Assembly: GCA_051984675.1 (NCBI GenBank)
Contig: JBPYFK010000076.1
Span: forward strand, 1-18,456
Source: JBPYFK01 sp051984675
GTDB lineage: Bacteria; Actinomycetota; Actinomycetes; Mycobacteriales; Pseudonocardiaceae
Reading direction: 5' to 3'
Length of the DNA stretch: 18,456 bases
Shown in pieces: positions 11,792-18,456 of the stretch. The notes under the pieces were generated by a model. That model was not told the DNA's origin. It saw only the letters and a program-made list of their open reading frames with translations, and did no database searches. Made by a program: the position numbers and the translations under genes. Numbering within the stretch: position 1 is the first letter of the stretch; every line of letters begins with the position of its first letter.

Positions 11792-13195
11792 ATGGGTAAG
11801 ACGCTCGCGGAGAAGGTCTGGGAGGCGCACGTCGTGCGCCGTGGCAGCGGCTACGAGCCCGACCTCCTCTACATCGACCTCCACCTGGTGCACGAGGTCA
11901 CCAGCCCGCAGGCGTTCGAGGGGCTGCGGCTGGCCGACCGGAAGGTGCGCCGCCCGGACCTGACGATCGCCACCGAGGACCACAACGTGCCCACCACCGG
12001 CGTCGATCTGCCGATCGCCGATCCGGTGTCGCGCACCCAGGTGGAGACCCTGCGGCGCAACTGTGCGGAGTTCGGTGTCCGCCTGCACCCCATGGGCGAC
12101 GCCGAGCAGGGCATCGTGCACGTCGTGGGACCGCAGCTGGGGCTCACCCAGCCTGGCCTGACCGTGGTGTGCGGCGACAGCCACACGTCCACGCACGGCG
12201 CCTTCGGGGCGCTGGCCTTCGGCATCGGCACGTCCGAGGTGGAACACGTGCTGGCCACCCAGACCCTGCCACTGCGGCCGTTCAAGACGATGGCCGTGAA
12301 CATCGAGGGCAGCCTGCGGCCGGGCGTGACGAGCAAGGACGTGATCCTGGCGGTGATCGCCAAGATCGGCACCGGCGGCGGTCAGGGCTACGTGCTGGAG
12401 TACCGGGGCAGCGCCGTCGAGCGGATGTCCATGGAAGCCCGGATGACCATGTGCAACATGTCCATCGAGGCGGGCGCGCGGGCTGGCATGGTCGCGCCGG
12501 ACACGACGACGTTCGAGTACCTGCGCGGGCGCCCGCACGCGCCGCGGGGCGCGCAGTGGGACGCCGCCGTCGAGTACTGGAAGACGTTGCGTACCGACGA
12601 CGACGCCGAGTTCGACGCGGAAGTCACCATCAACGCCGACGAGCTCACGCCGTACGTCACGTGGGGCACCAACCCCGGCCAGGGGCTTCCGCTGGGCGAG
12701 CGCGTTCCCGACCCGGAGCGGATCGCCGACGAGGACGAGCGGTACGCCACCGAGAAGGCGCTGGCCTACATGGGGCTGGAAGGCGGGACACCGCTGCGCG
12801 AGATCAAGGTGGACACGGTCTTTCTGGGCTCCTGCACCAACGGCCGGATCGAGGACCTGCGCGCGGCGGCGGAGATCCTCCGGGACCGCAAGGTTTCCAG
12901 CGAGCTGCGGATGCTCGTGGTGCCGGGCTCGATGAAGGTGCGGCTGCAGGCGGAGGCCGAAGGGCTGAACGAGGTTTTCACCGCCGCCGGTGCGGAATGG
13001 CGTTCGGCTGGTTGTTCGATGTGCCTGGGCATGAACCCGGACCAGCTCGCGCCGGGCGAGCGCAGCGCCTCCACCTCGAACCGCAACTTCGAGGGGCGGC
13101 AGGGCAAGGGCGGACGGACCCACCTGGTTTCCCCGCTGGTGGCCGCTGCGACCGCCGTGCGCGGCACGCTGTCCTCGCCCGAAGACCTGGACTAG
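11792..13195 (+). CDS. leuC: 3-isopropylmalate dehydratase large subunit
   Basis: A 467-residue aconitase-superfamily protein that binds a [4Fe-4S] cluster through Cys348 (GSCTNGR) and Cys408 and Cys411 (AGCSMCLGMN). Other family signatures are DHNVPTT, CGDSHTSTHGAFGALAFGIG and GMVAPDTTTFEYL. With LeuD it converts 2-isopropylmalate to 3-isopropylmalate, and can also isomerise citramalate for the isoleucine route begun by CimA. The ATG at 11792 is preceded by GGGAG and gives the usual N-terminus (MGKTLAEKVWEAHVV). The frame is open upstream to 11693, but that extension has rare codons including TTA and is probably leader. leuD follows after 98 bases and is on the same transcript. Confidence 0.96.
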   Translation: MGKTLAEKVWEAHVVRRGSGYEPDLLYIDLHLVHEVTSPQAFEGLRLADRKVRRPDLTIATEDHNVPTTGVDLPIADPVSRTQVETLRRNCAEFGVRLHPMGDAEQGIVHVVGPQLGLTQPGLTVVCGDSHTSTHGAFGALAFGIGTSEVEHVLATQTLPLRPFKTMAVNIEGSLRPGVTSKDVILAVIAKIGTGGGQGYVLEYRGSAVERMSMEARMTMCNMSIEAGARAGMVAPDTTTFEYLRGRPHAPRGAQWDAAVEYWKTLRTDDDAEFDAEVTINADELTPYVTWGTNPGQGLPLGERVPDPERIADEDERYATEKALAYMGLEGGTPLREIKVDTVFLGSCTNGRIEDLRAAAEILRDRKVSSELRMLVVPGSMKVRLQAEAEGLNEVFTAAGAEWRSAGCSMCLGMNPDQLAPGERSASTSNRNFEGRQGKGGRTHLVSPLVAAATAVRGTLSSPEDLD

Positions 13196-13248
13196 AGCGA
13201 GCCCGCCAAAGTCCCGGACACCCAGTTACGGACATCGGTAACCCACGA

Positions 13249-13284
13249 TCGAGCCCACTGTCGAGCCCTATATCGAGTCTTGGA
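13249..13284. repeat. 12-bp tandem repeat in the leuC-leuD gap
   Basis: TCGAGCC or TCGAGTC recurs at 13249, 13261 and 13273 with an exact 12-bp period; the rest of each unit varies. The last unit runs into the leuD ribosome-binding site (GGAG 13282-13285). Confidence 0.6.
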
Positions 13285-13293
13285 GAAGCAGTT

Positions 13294-13896
13294 ATGGAAC
13301 CGTTCACCACGCACACCGGGGTCGGCGTTCCCCTGCGCCGGTCCAACGTGGACACCGACCAGATCATCCCGGCCGTCTACCTCAAGCGGGTATCGCGTAC
13401 CGGATTCGAGGACGCCCTGTTCAGCGCCTGGCGGGCCGACGAGAACTTCGTGCTCAACCAGGAGCCATTCCGCAACGGCAGCGTCTTGGTGGCCGGTCCC
13501 GATTTCGGTACCGGATCGTCCCGCGAGCACGCCGTGTGGGCGCTGAAGGACTACGGGTTTCGGGTGGTCATCTCCTCCCGGTTCGCCGACATCTTCCGCG
13601 GTAACTCCGGCAAGCAGGGGCTGGTGGCGGCCCGCTGCGAGCAGTCCGATGTGGAGCTGCTGTGGAAGCTGCTGGAGAACGAGCCCGGCACGGCGGTGAC
13701 GGTGGATCTGCAGCAGCGGACCGTGAGCGCCAAGGACCTCACCGTGCCGTTCGAGATCGACGACTACACCCGCTGGCGGTTGCTGGAAGGTCTCGACGAC
13801 ATCGCGCTGACGCTGCGCGAGGCCGAGAGAATCGACACTTTCGAGAGGGACCGGCCGGAGTTCAAACCGACCACCCTGCCGGCCCCCGCGAGCTGA
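13294..13896 (+). CDS. leuD: 3-isopropylmalate dehydratase small subunit
   Basis: A 200-residue swivelling domain of the aconitase superfamily. Signatures are SNVDTDQIIPAVYLK near the N-terminus, the substrate-binding loop GPDFGTGSSREHAVWAL, and SSRFADIFRGNSGKQGL. It completes the LeuCD isomerase. The length is normal for the bacterial small subunit. The ATG has GGAG eight bases upstream. The frame is open far upstream inside leuC, but that part is a shadow of the leuC gene. A 21-bp hairpin terminator follows within eight bases of the stop. Confidence 0.96.
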   Translation: MEPFTTHTGVGVPLRRSNVDTDQIIPAVYLKRVSRTGFEDALFSAWRADENFVLNQEPFRNGSVLVAGPDFGTGSSREHAVWALKDYGFRVVISSRFADIFRGNSGKQGLVAARCEQSDVELLWKLLENEPGTAVTVDLQQRTVSAKDLTVPFEIDDYTRWRLLEGLDDIALTLREAERIDTFERDRPEFKPTTLPAPAS

Positions 13897-13903
13897 CTCG
13901 CAA

Positions 13904-13963
13904 GACCCCGGGTGGATCGCATTTTTCCTTTCATATCAAGCCAAATGCGATCTATCCGGGGTC
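13904..13963 (+). terminator. Long hairpin terminator after leuCD
   Basis: 13904-13924 pairs with 13943-13963 over 21 positions: GACCCCGG, then three weak pairs (G-U, U-A, G-U), then GATCGCATTT. The 18-nt loop is pyrimidine-rich. There is no T tract after the stem. The hairpin begins 7 bases past the leuD stop. Confidence 0.82.
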
Positions 13964-14017
13964 GCTGAACGGGGCGTGAAGCTACCGCCCACCCCCTCTT
14001 AGGACCCTGACATTAGC

Positions 14018-14106
14018 CCGCGCCCCAACGAAAAAAAGGGCGTGGCGGAATGGCATTTGTTTCTTCGGGGATTTACCGTGGGTCTTGAGTCGGCCCGACG
14101 GGGCCG
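14018..14106 (+). promoter_or_regulatory. hupB upstream/leader region with two hairpins
   Basis: CCGCGCCC (14018-14025) pairs with 14038-14045 around an A-rich loop that contains seven A residues. CGGCCC (14091-14096) pairs with GGGCCG (14101-14106) just before the ribosome-binding site. I cannot identify a convincing -35/-10 pair. The hairpins may shape the mRNA leader. Confidence 0.35.
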
Positions 14107-14129
14107 TTGTTGTCCTGGGAGGGACTGAA

Positions 14130-14732
14130 GTGAACAAGGCCCAACTGATTGAGGCGCTGGCGGAGCGCCTGGGAGACAAGAAGACCGCTACGGACGCGGT
14201 GGAGGGTGTCACCGACATCATCGTCCGCAACGTGAACAAGGGCGAAAAGGTCAACATCACCGGCTTTGGCGTGTTCGAGAAGCGCGCCCGTGCCGCGCGG
14301 ACCGCTCGCAACCCGCGTACGGGCGAGACGGTCAAGGTGAAGAAGACCAACGTTCCCGCGTTCCGCGCGGGTACCCAGTTCAAGGAAGTCGTGGGCGGGC
14401 AGCGGAAGCTGCCGCGCGTGGGCGCGGCCCGCAAGACCGCGGGTGCCGCGAAGGCGGCGGCTCCGTCGCGGGGCACCACGACCCGCGCAGCCACGACGCG
14501 GGCGAAGGCCACCACGACCCGCGCCGCCACGACGCGGGCGAAGGCCACCACCACCAAGGCCGCCACCACGCGTGGCCGGGCGGCCACGACCGCCAAGAAG
14601 GCGACCACCGCCAAGCCCGCGACCACCCGTGGCAAGGCGGCGACCACCGCCAAGAAGGCGACGACCGCCTCGAAGACCGCTCGTCCCGCGACCCGGAAGT
14701 CGGCAACGACTCGCAAGAGCACGAAGAAGTGA
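14130..14732 (+). CDS. hupB: DNA-binding protein HU with basic repetitive tail (HupB)
   Basis: A 200-residue nucleoid protein. Residues 1-~90 are a standard HU fold (MNKAQLIEALAERLGDKK at the start, ITGFGVFEKRARAARTARNP with the DNA-intercalating arm, then VPAFRAGTQFKEVV). Residues ~95-200 form a low-complexity Ala/Thr/Arg/Lys tail with repeated ATTRAKA and TTAKKAT blocks, like histone H1. This is the actinobacterial HupB form, where the tail binds DNA and is modified. It compacts the chromosome and also influences iron and stress responses in mycobacteria (family knowledge). The GTG start has GGGAGGG six bases upstream, stronger than any upstream start. A 36-bp internal DNA repeat makes tail length likely to vary between strains. 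A terminator follows at 14773-14819. Confidence 0.95.
   Translation: MNKAQLIEALAERLGDKKTATDAVEGVTDIIVRNVNKGEKVNITGFGVFEKRARAARTARNPRTGETVKVKKTNVPAFRAGTQFKEVVGGQRKLPRVGAARKTAGAAKAAAPSRGTTTRAATTRAKATTTRAATTRAKATTTKAATTRGRAATTAKKATTAKPATTRGKAATTAKKATTASKTARPATRKSATTRKSTKK
14475..14546 (+). repeat. 36-bp direct repeat inside the hupB tail
   Basis: Two adjacent 36-bp copies, 14475-14510 and 14511-14546, differ at one position. Shorter related units continue to about 14690. The repeat encodes the Thr-Arg-Ala / Ala-Lys-Ala motif of the HupB tail. Confidence 0.85.
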
Positions 14733-14772
14733 GCGCTCGCCGATCCGGCGACGAGTGGATGACTGCCGATGT

Positions 14773-14819
14773 GAGCGGGTGGCGCTGATCCCCGAAACTT
14801 CGGGCCGCGCCACCCGCTC
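14773..14819. terminator. Bidirectional terminator between hupB and mutT1
   Basis: GAGCGGGTGGCGC (14773-14785) pairs perfectly with 14807-14819. A second stem, CCCGAA/TTCGGG (14791-14796 with 14799-14804), forms inside the loop. It lies in the 96-base gap between the convergent hupB and mutT1 genes and can serve both. Confidence 0.8.
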
Positions 14820-14828
14820 GGCGCGTGT

Positions 14829-15935
14829 TTATGCCGTGACGGGTGAGGGATCGGGAACGTAGTCGGCGGCGACCAGCACGACTGGGTCACCACCGCTGTC
14901 GGGGTTCCGGTCCTGCCGGAACGTCAACGTCCACACGCTGCCTTTCCGGCTCGGGAGGCTGCCATCAGCTCCGGCGATGTCGGCGGCATCAGGCGTGCCT
15001 GTGTCGTCGGGTGCGCCGGTGTCGTTAGGCATGCCGGTGTCGTCAGGCACGTTCGGGATGCCTTCGGGCAGCCGGCGTGGGCGCACGCCAGCGGCGGCGG
15101 CCAGGCGTCCGACGAGATCCGGGATGACCTCGCCCTGACTGGACACCAGTGCGGTACCCGGCCGCGAGGCGATTTCCAGCAGGCGGGCCACTCCCGCTTC
15201 CGGGTCCTGCAGGTAGGCGGGTTCGGAAAGCAACGGCTCCGGGACGATGTCGACGCCGAGGTGCCCGGCCACGGCGGCGACGGTCTGCTCGCAGCGCAGG
15301 CGAGGAGCGGAGTGCACCCGTTCGGGGCCGAAATGCGGAAGCCAGCCGCGCAACGCCTCTTCCTGTTGCCAGCCGGCCTTGCTCAACGGCCGCAGGTCGT
15401 CGTCGCCGTCCCAGTCGGAGCGCTTGCCGGCCTTGGCGTGCCGCACGAGCAGCACCGTGCCGACATCCGCCGGCAGGACGCCGAACGCGTCCAGGATGCC
15501 GACGTCACCGGGACGGCTGAGGCACTCGCGCGCTTGGGCCAGCGGTAGCCAGCGCAGCTGGTCGACCTCGTGGTTGGGCTGGAACGAACCTTCCCCGCAT
15601 CGGGCGGCGAAGTAGTCGACCACCTTCGTCGCGCCGGGCACGGGGTACCGCACCTGGCCCAGGAATGTGCCCAGCACGCAGGCGAAGCCGGTTTCCTCGG
15701 CGACTTCCCGGACAGCGGTCGCGGCGAGTGTCTCACCGGGGTCGACCTTGCCTTTCGGCAACGACCAGTCGTCGTAGCGCGGGCGGTGCACCACGGCGAC
15801 CTCGACGGGAGGAACTTCGACAGGCGCGTCCGCCGCGGTGCGCCTGTCGGGACGTCTCCGCCAGAGGACGGCACCGGCGGCGCGCACGATCGAAGCGTCG
15901 GCTGAAGGGCTCGAAGGTGTCTGGGCTGTGTCCAC
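14829..15935 (-). CDS. mutT1: Nudix hydrolase fused to histidine phosphatase (MutT1-like)
   Basis: A 368-residue two-domain protein. The Nudix domain has its box at residues 62-85 (GKVDPGET...REVAEETGF) with all expected Glu residues. The C-terminal histidine-phosphatase domain begins at LLVRHAKAGKRSDW, with catalytic Arg165-His166. The same fusion is mycobacterial MutT1, which hydrolyses 8-oxo-(d)GTP and related nucleotides (family knowledge). Near the C-terminus is a Pro-Asp-Asp-Thr-Gly insert of about 30 residues, absent from the family as I know it, which accounts for much of the extra length over the ~317-residue M. tuberculosis protein. The GTG at 15935 is preferred because GGAG lies seven bases upstream; an ATG at 15980 in the same frame has no such site. 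It is 69 bases downstream of ppk1 and probably cotranscribed. Confidence 0.88.
   Translation of the reverse strand: MDTAQTPSSPSADASIVRAAGAVLWRRRPDRRTAADAPVEVPPVEVAVVHRPRYDDWSLPKGKVDPGETLAATAVREVAEETGFACVLGTFLGQVRYPVPGATKVVDYFAARCGEGSFQPNHEVDQLRWLPLAQARECLSRPGDVGILDAFGVLPADVGTVLLVRHAKAGKRSDWDGDDDLRPLSKAGWQQEEALRGWLPHFGPERVHSAPRLRCEQTVAAVAGHLGVDIVPEPLLSEPAYLQDPEAGVARLLEIASRPGTALVSSQGEVIPDLVGRLAAAAGVRPRRLPEGIPNVPDDTGMPNDTGAPDDTGTPDAADIAGADGSLPSRKGSVWTLTFRQDRNPDSGGDPVVLVAADYVPDPSPVTA
14991..15044 (-). repeat. 18-bp tandem repeat inside mutT1
   Basis: Three 18-bp units (14991-15008, 15009-15026, 15027-15044) encode the six-residue motif Pro-Asp/Asn-Asp-Thr-Gly-X. The flanks carry decayed copies. 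The insert keeps the reading frame. Confidence 0.8.
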
Positions 15936-16004
15936 TGTTGTGCTCCGCTCGCCTGGGACAACTCCTGGTGATGACACCATCTGGCGCCGCCGAGGGACAG
16001 AGGT

Positions 16005-18119
16005 TCAGACCTGCGCACCGTGCTGCCGCAGCAGTTCGGTCTGGTGGTCCCGGACCTGCTCGCCGCTGCGCGGGGACGCCTCCCAGTCCCCCTTCGCGTT
16101 GAGCACCCAGCAGCGCGTGGAGGGGTTCAGCAACGAGTCGAACAGCTCGTCCAACTGCCTGGTGAGCTTGGGATCGGTGACCCGCACCTGGGTTTCGATC
16201 CGGCGGTCCAGGTTGCGGTGCATCATGTCCGCGCTGCCGATCCAGTGCTCGCCCGCGCCGACGAAGTGGAACACGCGGGAATGCTCCAGGAAACGTCCCA
16301 GGATCGAGCGGACCTCGATGTTCTCGCTGAGACCGTCCACGCCGGCCTTCAACGAGCAGATCCCGCGCACCACGATGTGGATCGGCACACCGGCGATCGA
16401 CGCCCGGTACAGCGCGTCGATGACCTGCTCGTCCACCAGCGAGTTCAGTTTCATGCGGATACCGCAGGGCTCGCCGGCCTGCGCGCGGGCCAGCTCCCCC
16501 TCGACGCGTTCCACGATGCCCCGGCGGATGCCGTGCGGGGACACCAGGATCTCGCGGTAGCTGCCGTGCCGGGCGTAGCCGGTGAGCACGTTGAACAGGT
16601 CGGTGAGGTCCGCGCCCACGCCCGGTGCGGCGGTCAGCAGCCCGAGGTCCTCGTAGTAGCGCGCGGTCTTCGGGTTGTAGTTGCCGGTGCCGATGTGCAC
16701 GTAGCGGCGGATCGTTGAGCCCTCCTGCCGCACCACCAGCGCGGTCTTGCAGTGCGTCTTCAGCCCTACGAGGCCGTAAACGACGTGTACCCCGGAGCGT
16801 TCCAGGGTGCGCGCCCACTGGATGTTGGCCTGCTCGTCGAACCGCGCCTTCAGCTCCACCAGCGCCACCACCTGCTTTCCCGCCTCGGCGGCGTTGATCA
16901 GGGCGTTCACGATCGGGGAGTCACCGGAGGTGCGGTACAGCGTCTGCTTGATGGCCAGCACGTGCGGGTCCGCCGCGGCCTGGGCGATGAACTGCTGCAC
17001 CGACGTCGAGAACGAGTCGTAGGGGTGGTGCAGGAGGATGTCCTGCTGGCGGATGGCGCTGAAGAAGTCCGTCGGGTTGGCCGACTCGACCTCCGCCAGG
17101 CCCTGCGCCGTGACGGGGACGAACTTGGGGTACTTCAGGCTGGGCCGGTCCAGGTCGTGCACGAGGTCCAGGCCGGTGAGGTCCAGCGGGGCGGGCAGGT
17201 GGAAGACGTCCTTCTCCCCCACCTGCAGCTCGCGCATGAGCAGGTCCAGCACGTGCGGGCTGATCCCCTCGGCCACCTCCAGGCGCACGGCCGGGCCGAA
17301 GCGGCGGCGCACGAGCTCCTTCTCGAGGGCCTTGAGGAGGTTCTCGGCGTCGTCCTCCTCGACCTCGACGTCCTCGTTGCGGGTGACCCGGAAGCTGTGG
17401 TGCTGCAGCACCTGCATGCCGGGGAACAGCGTGTCCAGGTGCGCCGCGATGACCTCCTCGAGCGGCACGAAGCGCTGCTCGGCGACCGCGTGGAACCGGG
17501 ACAGGTTCGGCGGCACCTTGACGCGGGCGAAGTGCTCGGTGCCGGTCGTCGGGTTGCGCACGACGACCGCCAGGTTGAGCGAGAGCCCGGAGATGTACGG
17601 GAACGGGTGCGCCGGGTCGACGGCCAGCGGCGTCAGCACCGGGAAGATGCGGTCATCGAAGAACCGCCCGCTCTCGGCCTGCTCCTGCGGGGTGAGCTCG
17701 TCCCAGCGCAGGATCTCGATGCCCTCCTTGGCCAGCGCCGGGCGCACGTCGTCGCCGAAGCAGCGCGCGTGCTCGGCCATCTGCTCGCGGCTGCGGGCCA
17801 GGATCGCGTCGTGCACCTCGCGGGGCAGGCCACCGCTCGCGGCGCGGACGGCGATGCCGGTGGCGATGCGCCGCTTCAGGCCGGCCACGCGGACCATGTA
17901 GAACTCGTCGAGGTTGCTGGCGTAGATGGCCAGGAACTTGGCCCGCTCCAGCAGCGGCTGGCTGGTGTCCTGGGCGAGCTCGAGGACGCGCTGGTTGAAC
18001 GCCAGCCAGCTCAGCTCGCGGTCCAGGAAGCGGTCGGCCGGCAGCGGTTCGGCGTCCGGGTCCCCCGTCGCCGGCACCGCCTCGGCCTCGTCCGTCGTCG
18101 CGGTGGCCAGGTCGTCCAT
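16005..18119 (-). CDS. ppk1: Polyphosphate kinase 1
   Basis: A 704-residue PPK1. The N-terminal domain starts with DRFLDRELSWLAFNQRVLEL and FLAIYASNLDEFYMVRVAGL. The central part has HPFPYISGLSLNLAV, DVLLHHPYDSF-like text (DILLHHPYDSFSTSVQQFI) and IKQTLYRTSGDSPIV. The autophosphorylated histidine is His456 in GLKTHCKTALVV, and the second conserved histidine is His618 in HSRVFHFVG. WIGSADMMHRNLDRR lies near the C-terminus. It reversibly transfers the terminal phosphate of ATP to polyphosphate, probably at the membrane periphery, for phosphate storage and stress signalling. The ATG at 18119 is preferred: the frame is open 23 codons further, but that stretch overlaps the hairpin at 18174-18229. 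Ribosome-binding site is poor (AGGG very close to ATG). Mycobacterial ppk also neighbours mutT1. Confidence 0.96.
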   Translation of the reverse strand: MDDLATATTDEAEAVPATGDPDAEPLPADRFLDRELSWLAFNQRVLELAQDTSQPLLERAKFLAIYASNLDEFYMVRVAGLKRRIATGIAVRAASGGLPREVHDAILARSREQMAEHARCFGDDVRPALAKEGIEILRWDELTPQEQAESGRFFDDRIFPVLTPLAVDPAHPFPYISGLSLNLAVVVRNPTTGTEHFARVKVPPNLSRFHAVAEQRFVPLEEVIAAHLDTLFPGMQVLQHHSFRVTRNEDVEVEEDDAENLLKALEKELVRRRFGPAVRLEVAEGISPHVLDLLMRELQVGEKDVFHLPAPLDLTGLDLVHDLDRPSLKYPKFVPVTAQGLAEVESANPTDFFSAIRQQDILLHHPYDSFSTSVQQFIAQAAADPHVLAIKQTLYRTSGDSPIVNALINAAEAGKQVVALVELKARFDEQANIQWARTLERSGVHVVYGLVGLKTHCKTALVVRQEGSTIRRYVHIGTGNYNPKTARYYEDLGLLTAAPGVGADLTDLFNVLTGYARHGSYREILVSPHGIRRGIVERVEGELARAQAGEPCGIRMKLNSLVDEQVIDALYRASIAGVPIHIVVRGICSLKAGVDGLSENIEVRSILGRFLEHSRVFHFVGAGEHWIGSADMMHRNLDRRIETQVRVTDPKLTRQLDELFDSLLNPSTRCWVLNAKGDWEASPRSGEQVRDHQTELLRQHGAQV

Positions 18120-18173
18120 CGCCCTATGGTGGCACTGCCGGGTGAACGGCGCTGGTATCGCTCCCATCCCGTC

Positions 18174-18229
18174 GATCTTGAGCAACACACCGGCGACGCG
18201 CCGCGGCGCGGGGTGATCTGCTCAAGATC
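18174..18229. terminator. Hairpin overlapping the mshD stop codon
   Basis: GATCTTGAGCA (18174-18184) pairs perfectly with TGCTCAAGATC (18219-18229). The 34-nt loop contains the palindrome CGCGCCGCGGCGCG (18197-18210), which forms its own stem. The right arm includes part of the mshD stop. It probably ends mshD transcription upstream of ppk1. Confidence 0.7.
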
Positions 18230-18456
18230 AACGCGGGGGTGCGGCGCCCTCGGCGGCAGCAGCCGGGTCCGGCTCGGGCGCGGTGAACATGACGTCCACG
18301 TCCCAGCGGGTGAAGCCCAGGTCGCTGTAGAGCCGGATCGCCGGCGTGTTCTCCTCGTCGACGTACAGCAGCACCGACGCCAGGCCGCCGGCGCGCAGGT
18401 GCTGCAGGCCGACCAGCGTGAGCGCCTTGCCGAGGCCGTGCCCCTGCTCGGACGGG
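18228..18456 (-). CDS. mshD: Mycothiol synthase, C-terminal end (truncated by window edge)
   Basis: The last 75 residues are visible, read from 18455 down to the TGA at 18230-18228. They contain the acetyl-CoA pyrophosphate-binding loop EQGHGLGKALTL and the GNAT C-terminal segment LLYVDEENTPAIRLYSDLGF, ending TRWDVDVMF. This wording is typical of MshD, which acetylates Cys-GlcN-Ins to finish mycothiol, the main actinobacterial thiol. A different GNAT cannot be fully excluded from this fragment. The final ~20 residues are an Ala/Pro-rich tail. The stop overlaps a hairpin terminator, and ppk1 starts downstream on the same strand with its own upstream region. Confidence 0.87.
   Translation of the reverse strand, partial: PSEQGHGLGKALTLVGLQHLRAGGLASVLLYVDEENTPAIRLYSDLGFTRWDVDVMFTAPEPDPAAAAEGAAPPR

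Noticed and set aside
12169..13293. Long upstream extension of the leuD frame
   Set aside because: Second-frame shadow of leuC; leuD starts at ATG 13294 with GGAG.
14018..14045. Minus-strand intrinsic terminator (seven T on that strand)
   Set aside because: The A/T run lies in the hairpin loop, not after the stem, and no minus-strand gene ends there.

Overview
The window is a high-GC actinobacterial chromosome segment, most likely from the Pseudonocardiales (Saccharopolyspora/Amycolatopsis-like). Evidence: strong third-position GC, frequent GTG starts, leaderless-looking promoters (TAnnnT about 6 nt before the start codon), mycothiol synthase, a HupB-type HU with a basic tail, an EphD-type hydrolase/SDR fusion and a MutT1-type Nudix/phosphatase fusion. 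From memory, the order leuB / FAH-family hydrolase / gltX / IclR regulator / leuC / leuD / hupB / mutT1 / ppk matches the M. tuberculosis Rv2984-Rv2995c neighbourhood. This is ordinary chromosome; I see no prophage, insertion sequence or CRISPR array.

Layout. 1-3302 (+): end of ilvC, leuB, then cimA behind its own leader, for branched-chain amino acid synthesis. 3482-4264 (+): a fumarylacetoacetate-hydrolase-family enzyme. 4312-5541 (-): an FAD monooxygenase. 5649-7148 (+): gltX. 7343-8143 (+): a HAD hydrolase. 8139-8262: tandem repeats. 8456-8792 (+): tRNA-Gln(CUG) and two tRNA-Glu(CUC), ended by a 17-bp terminator. 9034-10812 (+): ephD-like fusion. 10932-11633 (-): ndgR-like IclR regulator, divergent from leuC-leuD (11792-13896, +). 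14130-14732 (+): hupB. 14829-18119 (-): ppk1 followed by mutT1. 18228 to the right edge (-): end of mshD.

How the genes work together. ilvC, leuB, cimA, leuC and leuD cover parts of valine, leucine and isoleucine synthesis. CimA opens the citramalate route to isoleucine, and LeuCD and LeuB can serve both that route and the leucine route. The ndgR-like gene probably regulates leuCD and itself. gltX sits near tRNA-Gln and tRNA-Glu genes, which are its substrates in bacteria that make Gln-tRNA by transamidation. mutT1, ppk1 and mshD concern nucleotide-pool cleaning, polyphosphate and redox protection.

The most noteworthy signal is upstream of cimA (1487-1594): a 17-residue leader peptide with Leu-Ile-Ile-Ile, a hairpin over its stop codon, and a 10-bp hairpin followed by six T residues. 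This is a textbook-like transcription attenuator keyed to isoleucine. Other second-look items are perfect palindromic operators at the ephD, ndgR and FAD-monooxygenase promoters, and three unrelated short tandem-repeat tracts in intergenic DNA.
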